This document shows, one piece after another, positions 7,968 to 17,187 of a stretch of 64,000 nucleotides of DNA (its first letter is position 1; the number at the start of each line of letters is the position of its first letter). Made by a program: the position numbers and the translations under genes. Under the pieces are notes generated by a model. The model was not told the origin of the DNA and searched no databases. It saw only the letters and a list, made by a program, of their open reading frames with translations. This stretch comes from an uncultured Oscillospiraceae bacterium (GTDB lineage: Bacteria > Bacillota > Clostridia > Oscillospirales > Oscillospiraceae), in the NCBI GenBank assembly GCA_949841355.1, contig CATKZP010000004.1, forward strand, positions 115,770-179,769. The letters are read 5' to 3'.

Positions 7968-9292
7968 GGGCGCTTGTGGAGTCGTTCCTCCAAACAGGGG
8001 GCCTGCCCTGGTTTTTCCTGGAGCTGCTCTCGGCGGCCCTGGTGTTCAGTCGGCCGCTGAGACGCCGCAGCCGCTTTTGGCTGCGCCTGCTGGGGTGCCT
8101 GCTGGGCTGGGGGATGCTGGCGGCGGCGCCGGCGCTGGCCCATGCGCCGCTGGAGCAGGCCATCGCCCAGTCCCGGGCGCCCATCCTGAGCACCGGAATC
8201 GGGTGCGGCGTCCTCTTCGCCGCCAGCGTGCTCACTGTTTGGGGCATCCACGCGGTGAGCGTGCAGGAAGCGCTCTACTGCGGGGCGTGCGCCTACCTGA
8301 TGGAGCACATGGCCTATTGCGCCAGGCTGCTGGGGGCGCTGGTTTTGCCGGCGGGCGCGTTGGAGACGGGGCGCGCGGGCTATGTGCTGGTCCACGCCGG
8401 GGTATACGCCGCGGTCTATCTGCTGTTCGCCCGGAAAATGATCCGGGACGGCAGCCTCATGGCCACCGCCCGGGATTCCCTGGCCCTGACCCTGGCCACC
8501 CTGGCGGTGGTGGTGGGCATGAGCAGCGCGGCCAGCGTCTACAGCTTCGAGGCCATCCACGCCGCCTACGCCTCCTTTGCCTGCGGGGCGGTGCTCTTCG
8601 GGCAGCTCCAGCAGCAAAAGCAGATCAAATCCCAGTCGGAGCTGGCGGTGCAGCGGCAGATGTGGTCCCTGCACAAAAGCCAGTACGAGATGTCCCGGCA
8701 GAGCATTGAGATCATCAACCGCAAGTGCCACGACCTGAAGCACCAGGTGGCGGCGCTGAAGCACATACACGACCCCGGGCGGCGGGAGGAGGTCATCGAC
8801 TCCCTCCAGTCCGCCGTGATGATCTACGACGCGGCGCTGGAGACGGGCAATGAGATTCTGGACACGGCGCTCACCGAAAAAAGCCTGATCTGCACCCGGC
8901 GGGACATCGCCCTGTCCTGCATTGCCGACGGCAGGCGGCTGGCCTTTATGGACCCGGTGGACCTCTACACCCTGGTGGGCAACGCTCTGGATAACGCCAT
9001 CGAGGCGGTGCTCCCCCTGCCCCCGGAGCAGCGGCTCATCCGCCTGCGGGTGCAGGAAAAGGCGGGCCTGGTGTTTCTGCGGGTGGAAAACCCCTACGCG
9101 GGGACGCTGGAGGTGCGGGACGGCCTGCCCCTCACCAGCAAGGAGGATAAGCAAAACCACGGCTTCGGGATGAAGAGCATCCGGGACGTGGCGGAGAAAT
9201 ACCACGGCTTTCTGGACGTGGAGACGGAGGGCGGGCTGTTTGTGCTGCGCCTGTCCTTCCCCCTGTGCGAACAGCTCGCGGCAGGAAACTGA
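7964..9292 (+). CDS. HPK10-family sensor histidine kinase (AgrC type)
   Basis: 442 residues from the ATG that overlaps the regulator stop (ATGA). The first ~210 residues hold five to six hydrophobic segments forming a polytopic sensor. A coiled linker (QSELAVQRQMWSLHKSQYEM) leads to the phospho-acceptor motif KCHDLKHQVAAL and a GHKL ATPase with NALDNAIEA and HGFGMKSI. This is the architecture of AgrC/BlpH/ComD kinases that sense peptides or envelope signals. No agrB/agrD-like gene is next to it, so the ligand is open. Partner of the regulator encoded at 7260. Confidence 0.9.
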   Translation: MRALVESFLQTGGLPWFFLELLSAALVFSRPLRRRSRFWLRLLGCLLGWGMLAAAPALAHAPLEQAIAQSRAPILSTGIGCGVLFAASVLTVWGIHAVSVQEALYCGACAYLMEHMAYCARLLGALVLPAGALETGRAGYVLVHAGVYAAVYLLFARKMIRDGSLMATARDSLALTLATLAVVVGMSSAASVYSFEAIHAAYASFACGAVLFGQLQQQKQIKSQSELAVQRQMWSLHKSQYEMSRQSIEIINRKCHDLKHQVAALKHIHDPGRREEVIDSLQSAVMIYDAALETGNEILDTALTEKSLICTRRDIALSCIADGRRLAFMDPVDLYTLVGNALDNAIEAVLPLPPEQRLIRLRVQEKAGLVFLRVENPYAGTLEVRDGLPLTSKEDKQNHGFGMKSIRDVAEKYHGFLDVETEGGLFVLRLSFPLCEQLAAGN

Positions 9293-9303
9293 CAGCTCAC
9301 GGC

Positions 9304-9342
9304 AAAACCGCCCCGGGACGGGGGCGGTTTTGTTATATTTTT
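9304..9342 (+). terminator. Intrinsic terminator after the first LytTR system
   Basis: AAAACCGCCCC (9304-9314) pairs with GGGGCGGTTTT (9321-9331), followed by GTTATATTTTT. It separates the two-component genes from the GH3 gene, although partial read-through is possible because no strong promoter is evident between hairpin and GH3 start. Confidence 0.75.
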
Positions 9343-9392
9343 GTCCAGCGGGCCGGCGAAACGCCGGCAAAAAATTTGAGGGAGGATCTGAC

Positions 9393-12300
9393 ATGGAACA
9401 CAAACGTACCACCGGCCAGAAGGCGCTTCTGGCCCTGCGGACCCTGGTGTGCGGGGTGCTCGTCGCGGTGCTGCTGGCGGGCATCGTGGGGGTGAACACC
9501 CTGGTGCCGTCCTTTGACCGGATGGGCAACAGCATCCTGAACGGCTTTGACCGCAGGATCGACAACTCCAAGGCGAAAACAGACGGGCTGGATCTGCAAT
9601 ATAACAAGCCGGACTACACCCGGGACGCCATCGGCGCGGCGGAGGACGACCTGGCCGGGCGCATCGCCGCCGAGGGCGTGGTGCTGCTGGAAAACCGGGA
9701 CGGCGCCCTGCCCATGGCGGCGGACACCACCTTCAGCCTGGTGAGCGTCAACTCTGCCACGGTGAAGGCGGGCGGCGGTATGCTGGGCGGCGGGGTGGAC
9801 CTGAAAACCCTGTTCCAGAACGCCGGGGTGGGGTTGAACGAGACCCTCTGGGATTTCTACGCCAACGGCGGCGGCAAGGGCTACGGTCTGGCCACCGGCT
9901 CCATCAGCTTCGGTGACGGGGAGGACTTCCGCATCAACGAGTGCCCCCTGTCCGTGATGCAGGGCGCTCAGGGCGTGCTGGACAGCCTGAACGGCACCGT
10001 GCCCGTGTACTTCCTCAAGCGGGTGGCCGGGGAGGGCCGGGACATGCCCCGCAGCATGTACGGCCACGCCGAGTCCGCCGAGGACAAGGCCCGCACCTAC
10101 CTGGAGCCGGACTCCGCCGAGCGGGAGATTTTGAAGTATCTGGACGAGAATTTTGACACCGTGGTGCTGGTGCTCAACTCCAACGCCGCGCTGGAGCTGG
10201 ACTGGCTGAAGGACTACCCCAGCATCAAGGCGGTCATCGGCGCGCCCGACGGCCTCCAAGCTCTGCCTGGCATTCTCACCGGGACCATCAACCCCTCCGG
10301 GCGGACGGTGGACACCTTCGCCGCCGACGCGCTGAACAGCCCCGCCGCCCAGAACTTCGGGGACTACCTTTACTTTGACGAGAGCGGCAATCCCACCAAG
10401 TATAACTACGTCTCCTACGCCGAGGGTATCTATGTGGGCTATAAATACTACGAGACCCGGTACGAGGACGTGGTGATGGGTACGGGGAACGCCGGGGACT
10501 TCGACTACGCCGCTGAGGTGGTCTACCCCTTCGGCCACGGCCTGAGCTACACCAGCTTCGACTGGTCCAATTTCAACGCCGGCTGGTCCGGCGACACCTG
10601 TACCGTCACCGTGGACGTGAAGAACGTCGGCAGCATGGCGGGCAGGGACGTGGTGGAGGTCTACGTCCAGAGCCCCTACACCGACTACGACAAGCAGTAC
10701 GGTGTGGAGAAGCCCGCCGTCATGCTGGCGGGCTACGCCAAGACCGGCGAGCTGGCCCCCGGCGCGTCGGAGACGGTAAGCGTCACCTTTGAGAAGGAGC
10801 AGCTCAAGGCCTACGACTCTACCCACGCCAAGACCTACATTCTGGACGCGGGGGACTACTACATCACCGCCGCGGCCAACGCCCACGCCGCCGTCAACAA
10901 CGTGCTGGCCGCCAAGGGTTTCACCACAGCCGACGGCATGACGGAGGACGGGGACGCCGCCTTTGTGGAGACCTACACCGTCTCCACCCTGGATTCGGAC
11001 ACCTACGCCGTGGACTCCTACTCCGGCGCGCCCGTGACCAACCTGTTCGACCACGCCCGGGGGGATATCGCCTACCTCACCCGGAACGACTGGACCGGCA
11101 CCTTCCCCGTCCACGATGGTGAGCCCAGCGATATCGTCAGCACCTGGGGCGGCGAGATCAACGGGGCCGACGGGGTGGCCTACACCTGGAAAAAGACCGC
11201 CAGCGCCGCCCTCATCGCCCAGCTGGATTCCTTCGACTCCAACTCTCCCGTGGACCCCGCCTCCCTCACCGGCACCCCGGTGTACGGCGCGAAAAACGGC
11301 CTCACCCTCATTGAGATGCGCGGCCTGGACTTTGACGACCCGCTGTGGGATCAGCTGCTGGACCAGCTCACCCAGGAGGACTACTATAACACCATCGGCC
11401 TGTCCGGCTACGGCATTGAGTACATCGACAGCGTGAACAAGCCCTTCACCATCGACGCGGACACCGCCGCCGGTCTCATCTACGGCGGCACCGGCAAGAT
11501 GTTCCCCAACGCCATGACCCTGGCCCAGACCTGGAATCAGGACCTGGCCCGGGAGTTTGGCGAGATGATTGGAAACGAGGCCCTGCTGGGGGGCTGCAAC
11601 GGCTGGTACGCCCCCTCCATGAACATCCACCGCACCCCCTTCTCCGGCCGCAACGGCGAATACTACTCCGAGGACGCGTTCCTGTCCGGCGCGGTGGGCT
11701 CCAACGCCGTGTACGGCGCGGCGTCCAAGGGGCTGTACGCCTACATCAAGCACTTCGCCTTCAACGACCAGGAGAACCACCGGGGCGACCGTCCGGGCCA
11801 GTTCAGCATCGCCACCTGGCTCAACGAGCAGTCCGCCCGGGAGATCTACCTCAAGCCCTTTGAGATGTGCATGAAGGCGGGGGACGTGGAGCTGAACTAT
11901 GTGGAGAGCGACGGCAATGGCGGTTACCGGAACGCCGCCCGTCCCTTCCGGGCCAGTATGGGCGTGATGACCGCCTTCAACCGGGTGGGGGCCACCTGGA
12001 CCGGCGGCGACTACAACCTGATCACCGGCCTGCTGCGCCGGGAGTGGGCCTTCAACGGCATCATCATGACGGACAACGCCAACACCGGCGTGTTCATGGA
12101 CGGCTACCAGATGATCGAGGCCGGGGCGGACGTGAAGCTGACCTACGCCAAGGAGAGCGCCCGATTTGACTTCGATGCCCAGAACCCCGCCCACTACCAC
12201 TACGCCCGAGAGGCCATGCACCGCGCGCTTTACACCATCGCCAACACCAACGCCATGAACGGGGCCATGCCCGGCAGCGTGTTCAAGGACGGGATGCGGC

Positions 12301-12461
12301 TCACCCAGAAGGTTCTGCTGGCGGTGGACGTGGTGTTCGGTCTGCTGGCGGCGTGGGTCGCCTACGTGATCTTCCGGGGCTTCAAGCCCAGCAAACGCAA
12401 GCTGGCCAAGCTGGAGCAGAAACGGGCCCAGAAAGCCGCCCGGCGGCAGGCCAGGGGCTGA
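9393..12461 (+). CDS. Membrane-anchored GH3 glycoside hydrolase with inverted domain order
   Basis: 1022 residues, ATG preceded by GGGAGGA. An N-terminal membrane anchor (ALRTLVCGVLVAVLLAGIVG) and a C-terminal one (VLLAVDVVFGLLAAWVAYVIF) bracket the enzyme. The alpha/beta sandwich comes first (AAEGVVLLENRDGALPM, INPSGRTVDTF), then a fibronectin-III-like domain (VTVDVKNVGSMAGRDVVEVY), then the TIM barrel with GRNGEYYSED, KHFAFNDQE and the expected nucleophile Asp in IIMTDNANTG. Normal GH3 enzymes have the barrel first; the swapped order is known from some rumen beta-glucosidases. It probably cleaves beta-linked oligosaccharides at the cell surface; substrate not predictable. A paralogue lies at 17188. 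Confidence 0.9.
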   Translation: MEHKRTTGQKALLALRTLVCGVLVAVLLAGIVGVNTLVPSFDRMGNSILNGFDRRIDNSKAKTDGLDLQYNKPDYTRDAIGAAEDDLAGRIAAEGVVLLENRDGALPMAADTTFSLVSVNSATVKAGGGMLGGGVDLKTLFQNAGVGLNETLWDFYANGGGKGYGLATGSISFGDGEDFRINECPLSVMQGAQGVLDSLNGTVPVYFLKRVAGEGRDMPRSMYGHAESAEDKARTYLEPDSAEREILKYLDENFDTVVLVLNSNAALELDWLKDYPSIKAVIGAPDGLQALPGILTGTINPSGRTVDTFAADALNSPAAQNFGDYLYFDESGNPTKYNYVSYAEGIYVGYKYYETRYEDVVMGTGNAGDFDYAAEVVYPFGHGLSYTSFDWSNFNAGWSGDTCTVTVDVKNVGSMAGRDVVEVYVQSPYTDYDKQYGVEKPAVMLAGYAKTGELAPGASETVSVTFEKEQLKAYDSTHAKTYILDAGDYYITAAANAHAAVNNVLAAKGFTTADGMTEDGDAAFVETYTVSTLDSDTYAVDSYSGAPVTNLFDHARGDIAYLTRNDWTGTFPVHDGEPSDIVSTWGGEINGADGVAYTWKKTASAALIAQLDSFDSNSPVDPASLTGTPVYGAKNGLTLIEMRGLDFDDPLWDQLLDQLTQEDYYNTIGLSGYGIEYIDSVNKPFTIDADTAAGLIYGGTGKMFPNAMTLAQTWNQDLAREFGEMIGNEALLGGCNGWYAPSMNIHRTPFSGRNGEYYSEDAFLSGAVGSNAVYGAASKGLYAYIKHFAFNDQENHRGDRPGQFSIATWLNEQSAREIYLKPFEMCMKAGDVELNYVESDGNGGYRNAARPFRASMGVMTAFNRVGATWTGGDYNLITGLLRREWAFNGIIMTDNANTGVFMDGYQMIEAGADVKLTYAKESARFDFDAQNPAHYHYAREAMHRALYTIANTNAMNGAMPGSVFKDGMRLTQKVLLAVDVVFGLLAAWVAYVIFRGFKPSKRKLAKLEQKRAQKAARRQARG

Positions 12462-12506
12462 ACCGGAGCGAAGCCTTCTCCCCAAAGTTAACCTTTATGG
12501 AATACC

Positions 12507-12537
12507 GAAAACGTGGTAAAAACGACAGAAAACGTTG
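12507..12537 (+). promoter_or_regulatory. LytTR-type direct repeat upstream of the second regulator
   Basis: GAAAACGTGG (12507-12516) and GAAAACGTTG (12528-12537) are direct repeats 21 bp apart start to start, i.e. two helical turns, 17 bp upstream of the -35 box. This is the spacing used by AgrA/ComE-like LytTR dimers. The same arrangement occurs at 14704. Confidence 0.65.
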
Positions 12538-12554
12538 CGGCCCTTCAAAGCAAA

Positions 12555-12583
12555 TTGACACTTGACACAGTTTTCGATATGAT
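12555..12583 (+). promoter_or_regulatory. Sigma-A promoter of the second LytTR operon
   Basis: TTGACA (12555-12560), 17 bp, TATGAT (12578-12583). The start codon is only 17 nt beyond the -10 box, so the leader is very short and contains just the ribosome site AAGGGTG. Confidence 0.8.
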
Positions 12584-12599
12584 GGACAAGGGTGATTTT

Positions 12600-13319
12600 A
12601 TGCTTGAGATCGCCATTGTTGAGGATGAGGAGAAGGAAGCGCTGCGCCTGGGCGGATTTTTGGACCGGTTTTCGGAAGAGACGGGAATCCAGCTGAACCA
12701 CCGGTGGAGCGACAACGCCTCTGTGTTTCTGGAGCAGTACCAATTTCAGTACGACCTGATTTTTATGGACATCCGAATGCCCGGCATCGACGGGATGGCG
12801 GCGGCGGAGCGGCTGCGGGAGATTGACAGCGCGGTGAAGCTCATCTTTATCACCAGCCTGGCGCAGTATGCGGTGCAGGGATATTCCGTGGACGCGCTGG
12901 ACTATATCCTCAAGCCGGTGAGCTACGCCGCCTTCGCGCTGAAGATGCAGCGGGCGGTGGAGCGCTGCGCCCAGCGGCGGGAGCAGTGGCTGCTGCTCAA
13001 CACCAATTCCGGCGCAATTCAGCTCAGGGAGTTCGAGCTGTGCTATGTGGAGATTTTTGACCACCACATCCGCTATCACACCCTACAGGCCAACTACGAC
13101 GCCTACGGAACACTGAAGTCGGTGGAGCAGCGCCTGCCGTCCCGCAGCTTTTTCCGCTGCAATAACCAGTGTATCATCAACCTGCGCTATGTCTCCAAGC
13201 TGGAGGGCAGCACCGTGGTGGTGGAGGGGCGGGAGTTCCCCATCAGCCGTATGCGCAAGAAGGCGTTTCTGGCGCAGCTGCACCGCTATTCCGGCGCGGA
13301 GTGGGAGGACGGGCAATGA
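12600..13319 (+). CDS. LytTR-family response regulator, second system
   Basis: 239 residues from ATG 12600 with AAGGGTG upstream; longer in-frame starts would lie upstream of the promoter. Receiver domain: AIVEDEEKEA, Asp in LIFMDIRMPGIDG (~58), YILKP. LytTR domain from ~130 (CYVEIFDHHIRYHTLQANYD, FFRCNNQCIINLRYV). It is a paralogue of the 7260 regulator. It overlaps the following kinase gene by ATGA. Direct repeats at 12507 suggest autoregulation, and an equivalent pair at 14704 suggests control of the lipoprotein/GH3 genes downstream. Confidence 0.92.
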   Translation: MLEIAIVEDEEKEALRLGGFLDRFSEETGIQLNHRWSDNASVFLEQYQFQYDLIFMDIRMPGIDGMAAAERLREIDSAVKLIFITSLAQYAVQGYSVDALDYILKPVSYAAFALKMQRAVERCAQRREQWLLLNTNSGAIQLREFELCYVEIFDHHIRYHTLQANYDAYGTLKSVEQRLPSRSFFRCNNQCIINLRYVSKLEGSTVVVEGREFPISRMRKKAFLAQLHRYSGAEWEDGQ

Positions 13320-14635
13320 CCGGCCTGGGCGGGCTGCTGCTGCTGGTTTGGTTCGACTTTGGCATGCTGGCGGCGCTGCTGGTGTGCTGCGTGGTGGCGG
13401 GGCAGGGGCTGGAGCGCCGGGAGCTGTTCTGGCTCCGGCTGGCCGCGGCCGTCCTGGCGGAATGCCTCTGGGCCGGTATGTGTACCTATCAGTGGATTCT
13501 GACGGAGAATCTGTTCTGGGGCCCCAGCGGCATTGTGATCTGCAAATACCTGGGGACTTTCCTGCTGACCATCGGAGCGTTCCGGCTGTGCCTGCGCTGC
13601 GGGTGGCCGGCGGCGCTGTACGGCGGAACCACCGGCTACATCCTCCAGCACTGCGCGGAGCGCGTCGCGGAGATCGCCCAGGCGGCGCTGGACGTGCCCC
13701 CGGGCTGGGGGGAGAAGCTGCTGCTGCTGGCGTCTACGGCGGTGGTGTGCCTGTGCTTTGTGCTGGTGTTCCGCAATCGGTATAACATTTCGGAGTATGA
13801 CCGCTACAGCAATGGAGAGGGCGACGTGATGCTGCTGACGGCGGCGTCCGCCGCGGGCGCCGTCATCGTGCTGGAGCCGCTGATCCGCATTGAGCTGGGG
13901 CTGACGATCAATGACCGGGCGATGATTTTCCTTAATATTCTCTCGGTGCTGCTCTCCCTGCTGGCCATGGTGGTGAGCATGTGCCAGATGCGCCAGGCGG
14001 AGTCGAAAAAGAAAGCCCAGATCGCCACCCAGCTCCTCCACGCCGAGCGCAGCCGCTACGCGCTGGAAAAGGAGACGGTGGACGCCATCAATATCCGCTG
14101 CCACGACATCAAGCACCAGATCGCCGCGCTGGGCGGCGTGGGACGGGAGCGGGAGCTTCAGGAGATTGAGCGGCTGGTGGACATCTATGACTGCGGACTC
14201 AAAACGGAGTGCGCGGCGCTGGACCTGGTGCTGGCCGGCAAGTCGCTGATGTGCCTGAACAAGCATATCGAGCTGACGTGCATGGCGGACGGCAGGCGGC
14301 TGACGTTTATGGAGGACGCGGACATCTATGCCCTGTTCGGCAATATTCTGGACAACGCCATCGAGGCGGTGGAGCAGCTGGACGACCAGGAAAAGCGGCT
14401 GATCTCCCTGGCGGTGCACGCCAAGGACCATTTCCTCCACGTCAGCCAGGAGAACTACTACAGCGGCGAGCTGGTGATGGAGCGGGGCCTGCCCATGACC
14501 ACGAAGCAGGACAAGCGGTTCCACGGCTTTGGTATGCAGAGCATCCGAATGCTGACGGAAAAATACGGAGGCGACCTGCGCCTGCGGGCCAGCGGAGGAA
14601 TGTACCGGCTCTCCATTTTGTTTCCGATGGACTGA
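13316..14635 (+). CDS. HPK10-family sensor histidine kinase, second system
   Basis: 439 residues starting at the ATGA overlap with the regulator. About six hydrophobic segments occupy residues 1-220 (for example GGLLLLVWFDFGMLAALLV, MIFLNILSVLLSLLAMVVSM). The cytoplasmic part has RCHDIKHQIAALGG (phospho-acceptor His), N box NILDNAIEAVEQL and G box HGFGMQSIRML. Sequence and layout parallel the 7964 kinase, so the two systems probably arose by duplication. Role: membrane sensor for the 12600 regulator; signal unknown. Confidence 0.9.
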   Translation: MTGLGGLLLLVWFDFGMLAALLVCCVVAGQGLERRELFWLRLAAAVLAECLWAGMCTYQWILTENLFWGPSGIVICKYLGTFLLTIGAFRLCLRCGWPAALYGGTTGYILQHCAERVAEIAQAALDVPPGWGEKLLLLASTAVVCLCFVLVFRNRYNISEYDRYSNGEGDVMLLTAASAAGAVIVLEPLIRIELGLTINDRAMIFLNILSVLLSLLAMVVSMCQMRQAESKKKAQIATQLLHAERSRYALEKETVDAINIRCHDIKHQIAALGGVGRERELQEIERLVDIYDCGLKTECAALDLVLAGKSLMCLNKHIELTCMADGRRLTFMEDADIYALFGNILDNAIEAVEQLDDQEKRLISLAVHAKDHFLHVSQENYYSGELVMERGLPMTTKQDKRFHGFGMQSIRMLTEKYGGDLRLRASGGMYRLSILFPMD

Positions 14636-14661
14636 AAATGTCAAAAAATAGATAAAAATGA

Positions 14662-14692
14662 CGGGGAATGCCAATGAAAAAGGTATTCCCCG
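14662..14692 (+). terminator. Hairpin after the second two-component system
   Basis: CGGGGAATGCC (14662-14672) pairs with GGTATTCCCCG (14682-14692) with one wobble. Only a short T-poor tail follows, so termination may be partial. Confidence 0.5.
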
Positions 14693-14703
14693 CTTGCTAT
14701 GCA

Positions 14704-14733
14704 GAAAAAGTTGCGAAACCGCCCGAAAAAGTT
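14704..14733 (+). promoter_or_regulatory. LytTR-type direct repeat upstream of the lipoprotein operon
   Basis: GAAAAAGTT at 14704-14712 and again at 14725-14733, exactly 21 bp apart, ending 8 bp upstream of the -35 box. It matches the pair at 12507 in motif (GAAAAMGTK) and spacing. The offset to the -35 box differs by 10 bp between the two sites, so both present the same DNA face. Confidence 0.65.
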
Positions 14734-14741
14734 TTGGTACA

Positions 14742-14770
14742 TTGAACCACCCGTGGCGTGGAGGTAAAAT
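14742..14770 (+). promoter_or_regulatory. Sigma-A promoter of the esterase-like lipoprotein gene
   Basis: TTGAAC (14742-14747), 17 bp, TAAAAT (14765-14770). The suboptimal -35 box next to an activator-type repeat suits positive control. Confidence 0.65.
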
Positions 14771-14867
14771 AGGGCGGAACGGGCGCGGAGGCAAAAACCG
14801 GATGCGGCCTTTTCCTGGATGGACGGCATTTGATCCGCGCCAATAACAGAGGAAGGATGGCATACCT

Positions 14868-16328
14868 ATGAAGAAACAAGTATCTCTTTTGCTTGCGGCA
14901 CTCCTGATCCTGGGCGCGCTGGCCGGCTGTACGCAGTCTGCCCCTCCGGCGGCGTCGGCTACGCCCGAGCCCGCCCCCACGGCGCCCCCCGCCACTGAGA
15001 TTGCCGCGTCCAAGGCGTACATCATCGTCCAGGGCTATGAGTGGGGCCCTGCGATTCCCAAGATCGTGCTGGAATTTGCTGAGGATGTCAGCGGTTTTGC
15101 CAGCGATACCTTTGAAGTGGCCTTTGGCTCCGCCAAGCGCACGGTGAAGGACGTATACAGCTCCGACGCGGACGGCAATCAGGCCGACGGCGCGGGCAAG
15201 TACCTCACCATTGAGATGGCGGTAAAGTCCAGCGAGGCCAGCCCCTTCAGCTATGACATGGAAAAGAACGTCAACACCTGGGCGGAGACGGTGGACTTCA
15301 CCGTGACCGTGGCCCCGGGCAAGACCTTCAGCGTGGGCGCCGCCGCCTACAAGGAGGGCGACGTGTGCACCTGCTCCGTCACTGCGGCGGACCGGAAGGT
15401 TCCCCAGACCGCCAGTTGGGTGAAGGACACGGTGGACTATCAGGAAGAGGGGAAGAGCATCACCCTCACCCGGGCGGCCTGGGCCCCCGAGGGCGCGGAC
15501 AGCGACAGCGGCAAGAACCCCCTGATTATCTGGCTGCACGGCATGGGCGAGGGCGGCACGGATATCGACATCGACCTGCTGGGCAATGAGGTGACCGCCC
15601 TGACCACTGAGAACGAGACCAACGTGCAGCAGTACTTTGCCACCGACGGGCTGGCCGGCGCCTACGTGCTGGCGGTGCAGACCCCCACCATGTGGATGGA
15701 CATTGACGGCAACAGCACCTTTAACAACGAGAACATAACGGGCGAAGGGAAGCAGGAGTCCTGGTATACCGAGGCCCTCTGGCACGCCATCACCTCCTAT
15801 GTGGAGAGCAATCCCGACGTGGACACCAACCGGATCTATGTGGGCGGCTGCTCCAACGGCGGCTACATGACCATGAATATGATGTTTGAGCACGGCGACT
15901 ACTTTGCGGCGTTCTATCCCATCTGCGAGGCGTATTTGAACGACTGCGTTTCCGACGAGATGATCCAGCAGGTCAAGGACTACAATATCTGGTTTGTCCA
16001 GTCCGCGGACGACGGCACGGTGAACCCCGCCGAGTACGGCCTGCCCACCTACGTGCGCCTGCTGGAGGCCGAGGCGCAGAACGTGTGGTTCACCCTCACG
16101 GATCACGTGCGGGGCACCGACGATCCCGAGCCCTGGAGCTGGACGGGCACCGGCACCTATGACGGCCATTGGAGCTGGATCTACGCCTTCAACGACCAGG
16201 TGACCACCCGGATTGACACGGAGAAGGTGAGCTCTGTGGCCGACCTGGTTCCTGAGAACTGCACCGTCACCGGCGTGAATCTGTGGCAGTGGATGTCCGA
16301 GCAGAGCCTGGCCCAGCCTGCTGAGTAA
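14868..16328 (+). CDS. Lipoprotein alpha/beta hydrolase, esterase/PHB-depolymerase-like
   Basis: 486 residues. Signal peptide with lipobox LAGC (Cys ~21), then an Ala/Pro/Thr-rich linker (~22-45), an all-beta N-terminal region (~50-190) and an alpha/beta hydrolase domain. Catalytic residues are visible: oxyanion region IIWLHGMGEGG, nucleophile Ser in YVGGCSNGGYM, Asp in VQSADDGTVNP and His in YDGHWSW. The fold resembles feruloyl esterase/PHB-depolymerase-like enzymes that act on esterified polysaccharide. It is exported and anchored to the outer face of the membrane. Neighbouring CBM-like lipoprotein and GH3 genes support a role in glycan breakdown. Its promoter carries a LytTR-type repeat. 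Confidence 0.85.
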   Translation: MKKQVSLLLAALLILGALAGCTQSAPPAASATPEPAPTAPPATEIAASKAYIIVQGYEWGPAIPKIVLEFAEDVSGFASDTFEVAFGSAKRTVKDVYSSDADGNQADGAGKYLTIEMAVKSSEASPFSYDMEKNVNTWAETVDFTVTVAPGKTFSVGAAAYKEGDVCTCSVTAADRKVPQTASWVKDTVDYQEEGKSITLTRAAWAPEGADSDSGKNPLIIWLHGMGEGGTDIDIDLLGNEVTALTTENETNVQQYFATDGLAGAYVLAVQTPTMWMDIDGNSTFNNENITGEGKQESWYTEALWHAITSYVESNPDVDTNRIYVGGCSNGGYMTMNMMFEHGDYFAAFYPICEAYLNDCVSDEMIQQVKDYNIWFVQSADDGTVNPAEYGLPTYVRLLEAEAQNVWFTLTDHVRGTDDPEPWSWTGTGTYDGHWSWIYAFNDQVTTRIDTEKVSSVADLVPENCTVTGVNLWQWMSEQSLAQPAE

Positions 16329-16431
16329 AACGGGGCGCACAAACGCGTTGCTGACCGGCGCCGCCGCTGGGGAGGGAGCTTCCCGGGGCGCGCCGGAGCA
16401 AATAAAACGATTTAAACAGGAGGAAAAGAGT

Positions 16432-17064
16432 ATGAAGAAGGCACACAAAACTTTGACGGCGATTGCTTCCCTTGCCCTGGCGGCGTCCCTGGTGGCGTCC
16501 CTGGCCGGCTGCGGCGGCAAGGCCCAGGACTACGTGTTCGAGGCGGAGAAGGCCGAGCTGTCCGCGGCCTGCATGGTGGAGACCGGCCCCGAGTACTCCG
16601 CCGAGGGCTCCGGCCCCGAGGCCACCCAGGTGGGCTACTTCACCACCGCCGGCGAGACCATCACCTTCAAGATCAACGCGTCCAAGGACTGCTCCGCCAC
16701 ACTGACCCTCCGCGCGGCCTCCGCCTGCGCCCAGTTCGCTGACCCCATGATCTTTGAAGAGGTGGATATGTCCAAGGGCGAGCACGCCAAGCTCACCGTC
16801 AACGGCGCCGAGTGCAAGCTGGAGGGCGTCCTCCCCGGCCTGGAGGCCCCCATGGACTGGGAGGTTGTCTCCTCCTACTATAAGAACTACGGCACCGCCA
16901 CCGCCAAGATCGACCTGAAGTCCGGCGAGAATGTCATCGTGCTCACCTCTCAGGGCTACAACGGCGGCCAGGGCGGCATCAACGTGGACAAGATCACCAT
17001 TAACGCCGCCTCTGAGCTCACCTGGACCGAGACCGACAACTCCGACCGCGTTCCCCAGCAGTAA
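16432..17064 (+). CDS. Lipoprotein with CBM6/35-like carbohydrate-binding domain
   Basis: 210 residues from the ATG after AGGAGGAAAAG; longer in-frame starts have no ribosome site. Signal peptide with lipobox LAGC (Cys ~26), then a single beta-rich domain that opens with DYVFEAEKAEL and closes with GGINVDKITI, the usual edges of CBM6/CBM35 jelly rolls. No catalytic module. It probably tethers a glycan at the cell surface for the neighbouring hydrolases. Same strand as the esterase 103 bp upstream, likely one transcript. The CBM family call is by motif recall. Confidence 0.75.
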   Translation: MKKAHKTLTAIASLALAASLVASLAGCGGKAQDYVFEAEKAELSAACMVETGPEYSAEGSGPEATQVGYFTTAGETITFKINASKDCSATLTLRAASACAQFADPMIFEEVDMSKGEHAKLTVNGAECKLEGVLPGLEAPMDWEVVSSYYKNYGTATAKIDLKSGENVIVLTSQGYNGGQGGINVDKITINAASELTWTETDNSDRVPQQ

Positions 17065-17086
17065 TCCAAGCAGTACATAACAACCG

Positions 17087-17120
17087 GCGCCCCCGCCGCA
17101 TTTACCGGCGGCGGGGGCGC
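17087..17120 (+). terminator. GC-rich hairpin between CBM lipoprotein and GH3
   Basis: GCGCCCCCGCCG (17087-17098) is perfectly complementary to CGGCGGGGGCGC (17109-17120). No T run follows, so it may attenuate transcription or stabilise the upstream mRNA end more than terminate. Confidence 0.5.
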
Positions 17121-17187
17121 TGTGCGCAGAAAGCACGGTACTTTCATCCACAAAATGGAATAGGATTATGATTTAGGAGGGATCTTT

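Noticed and set aside
9333..12485. Open frame of ~1,050 codons on the minus strand
   Set aside because: Exact antisense of the GH3 gene, low-complexity Val/Gly/His-rich translation caused by GC-rich third positions, no ribosome site; the plus-strand product has clear GH3 motifs.
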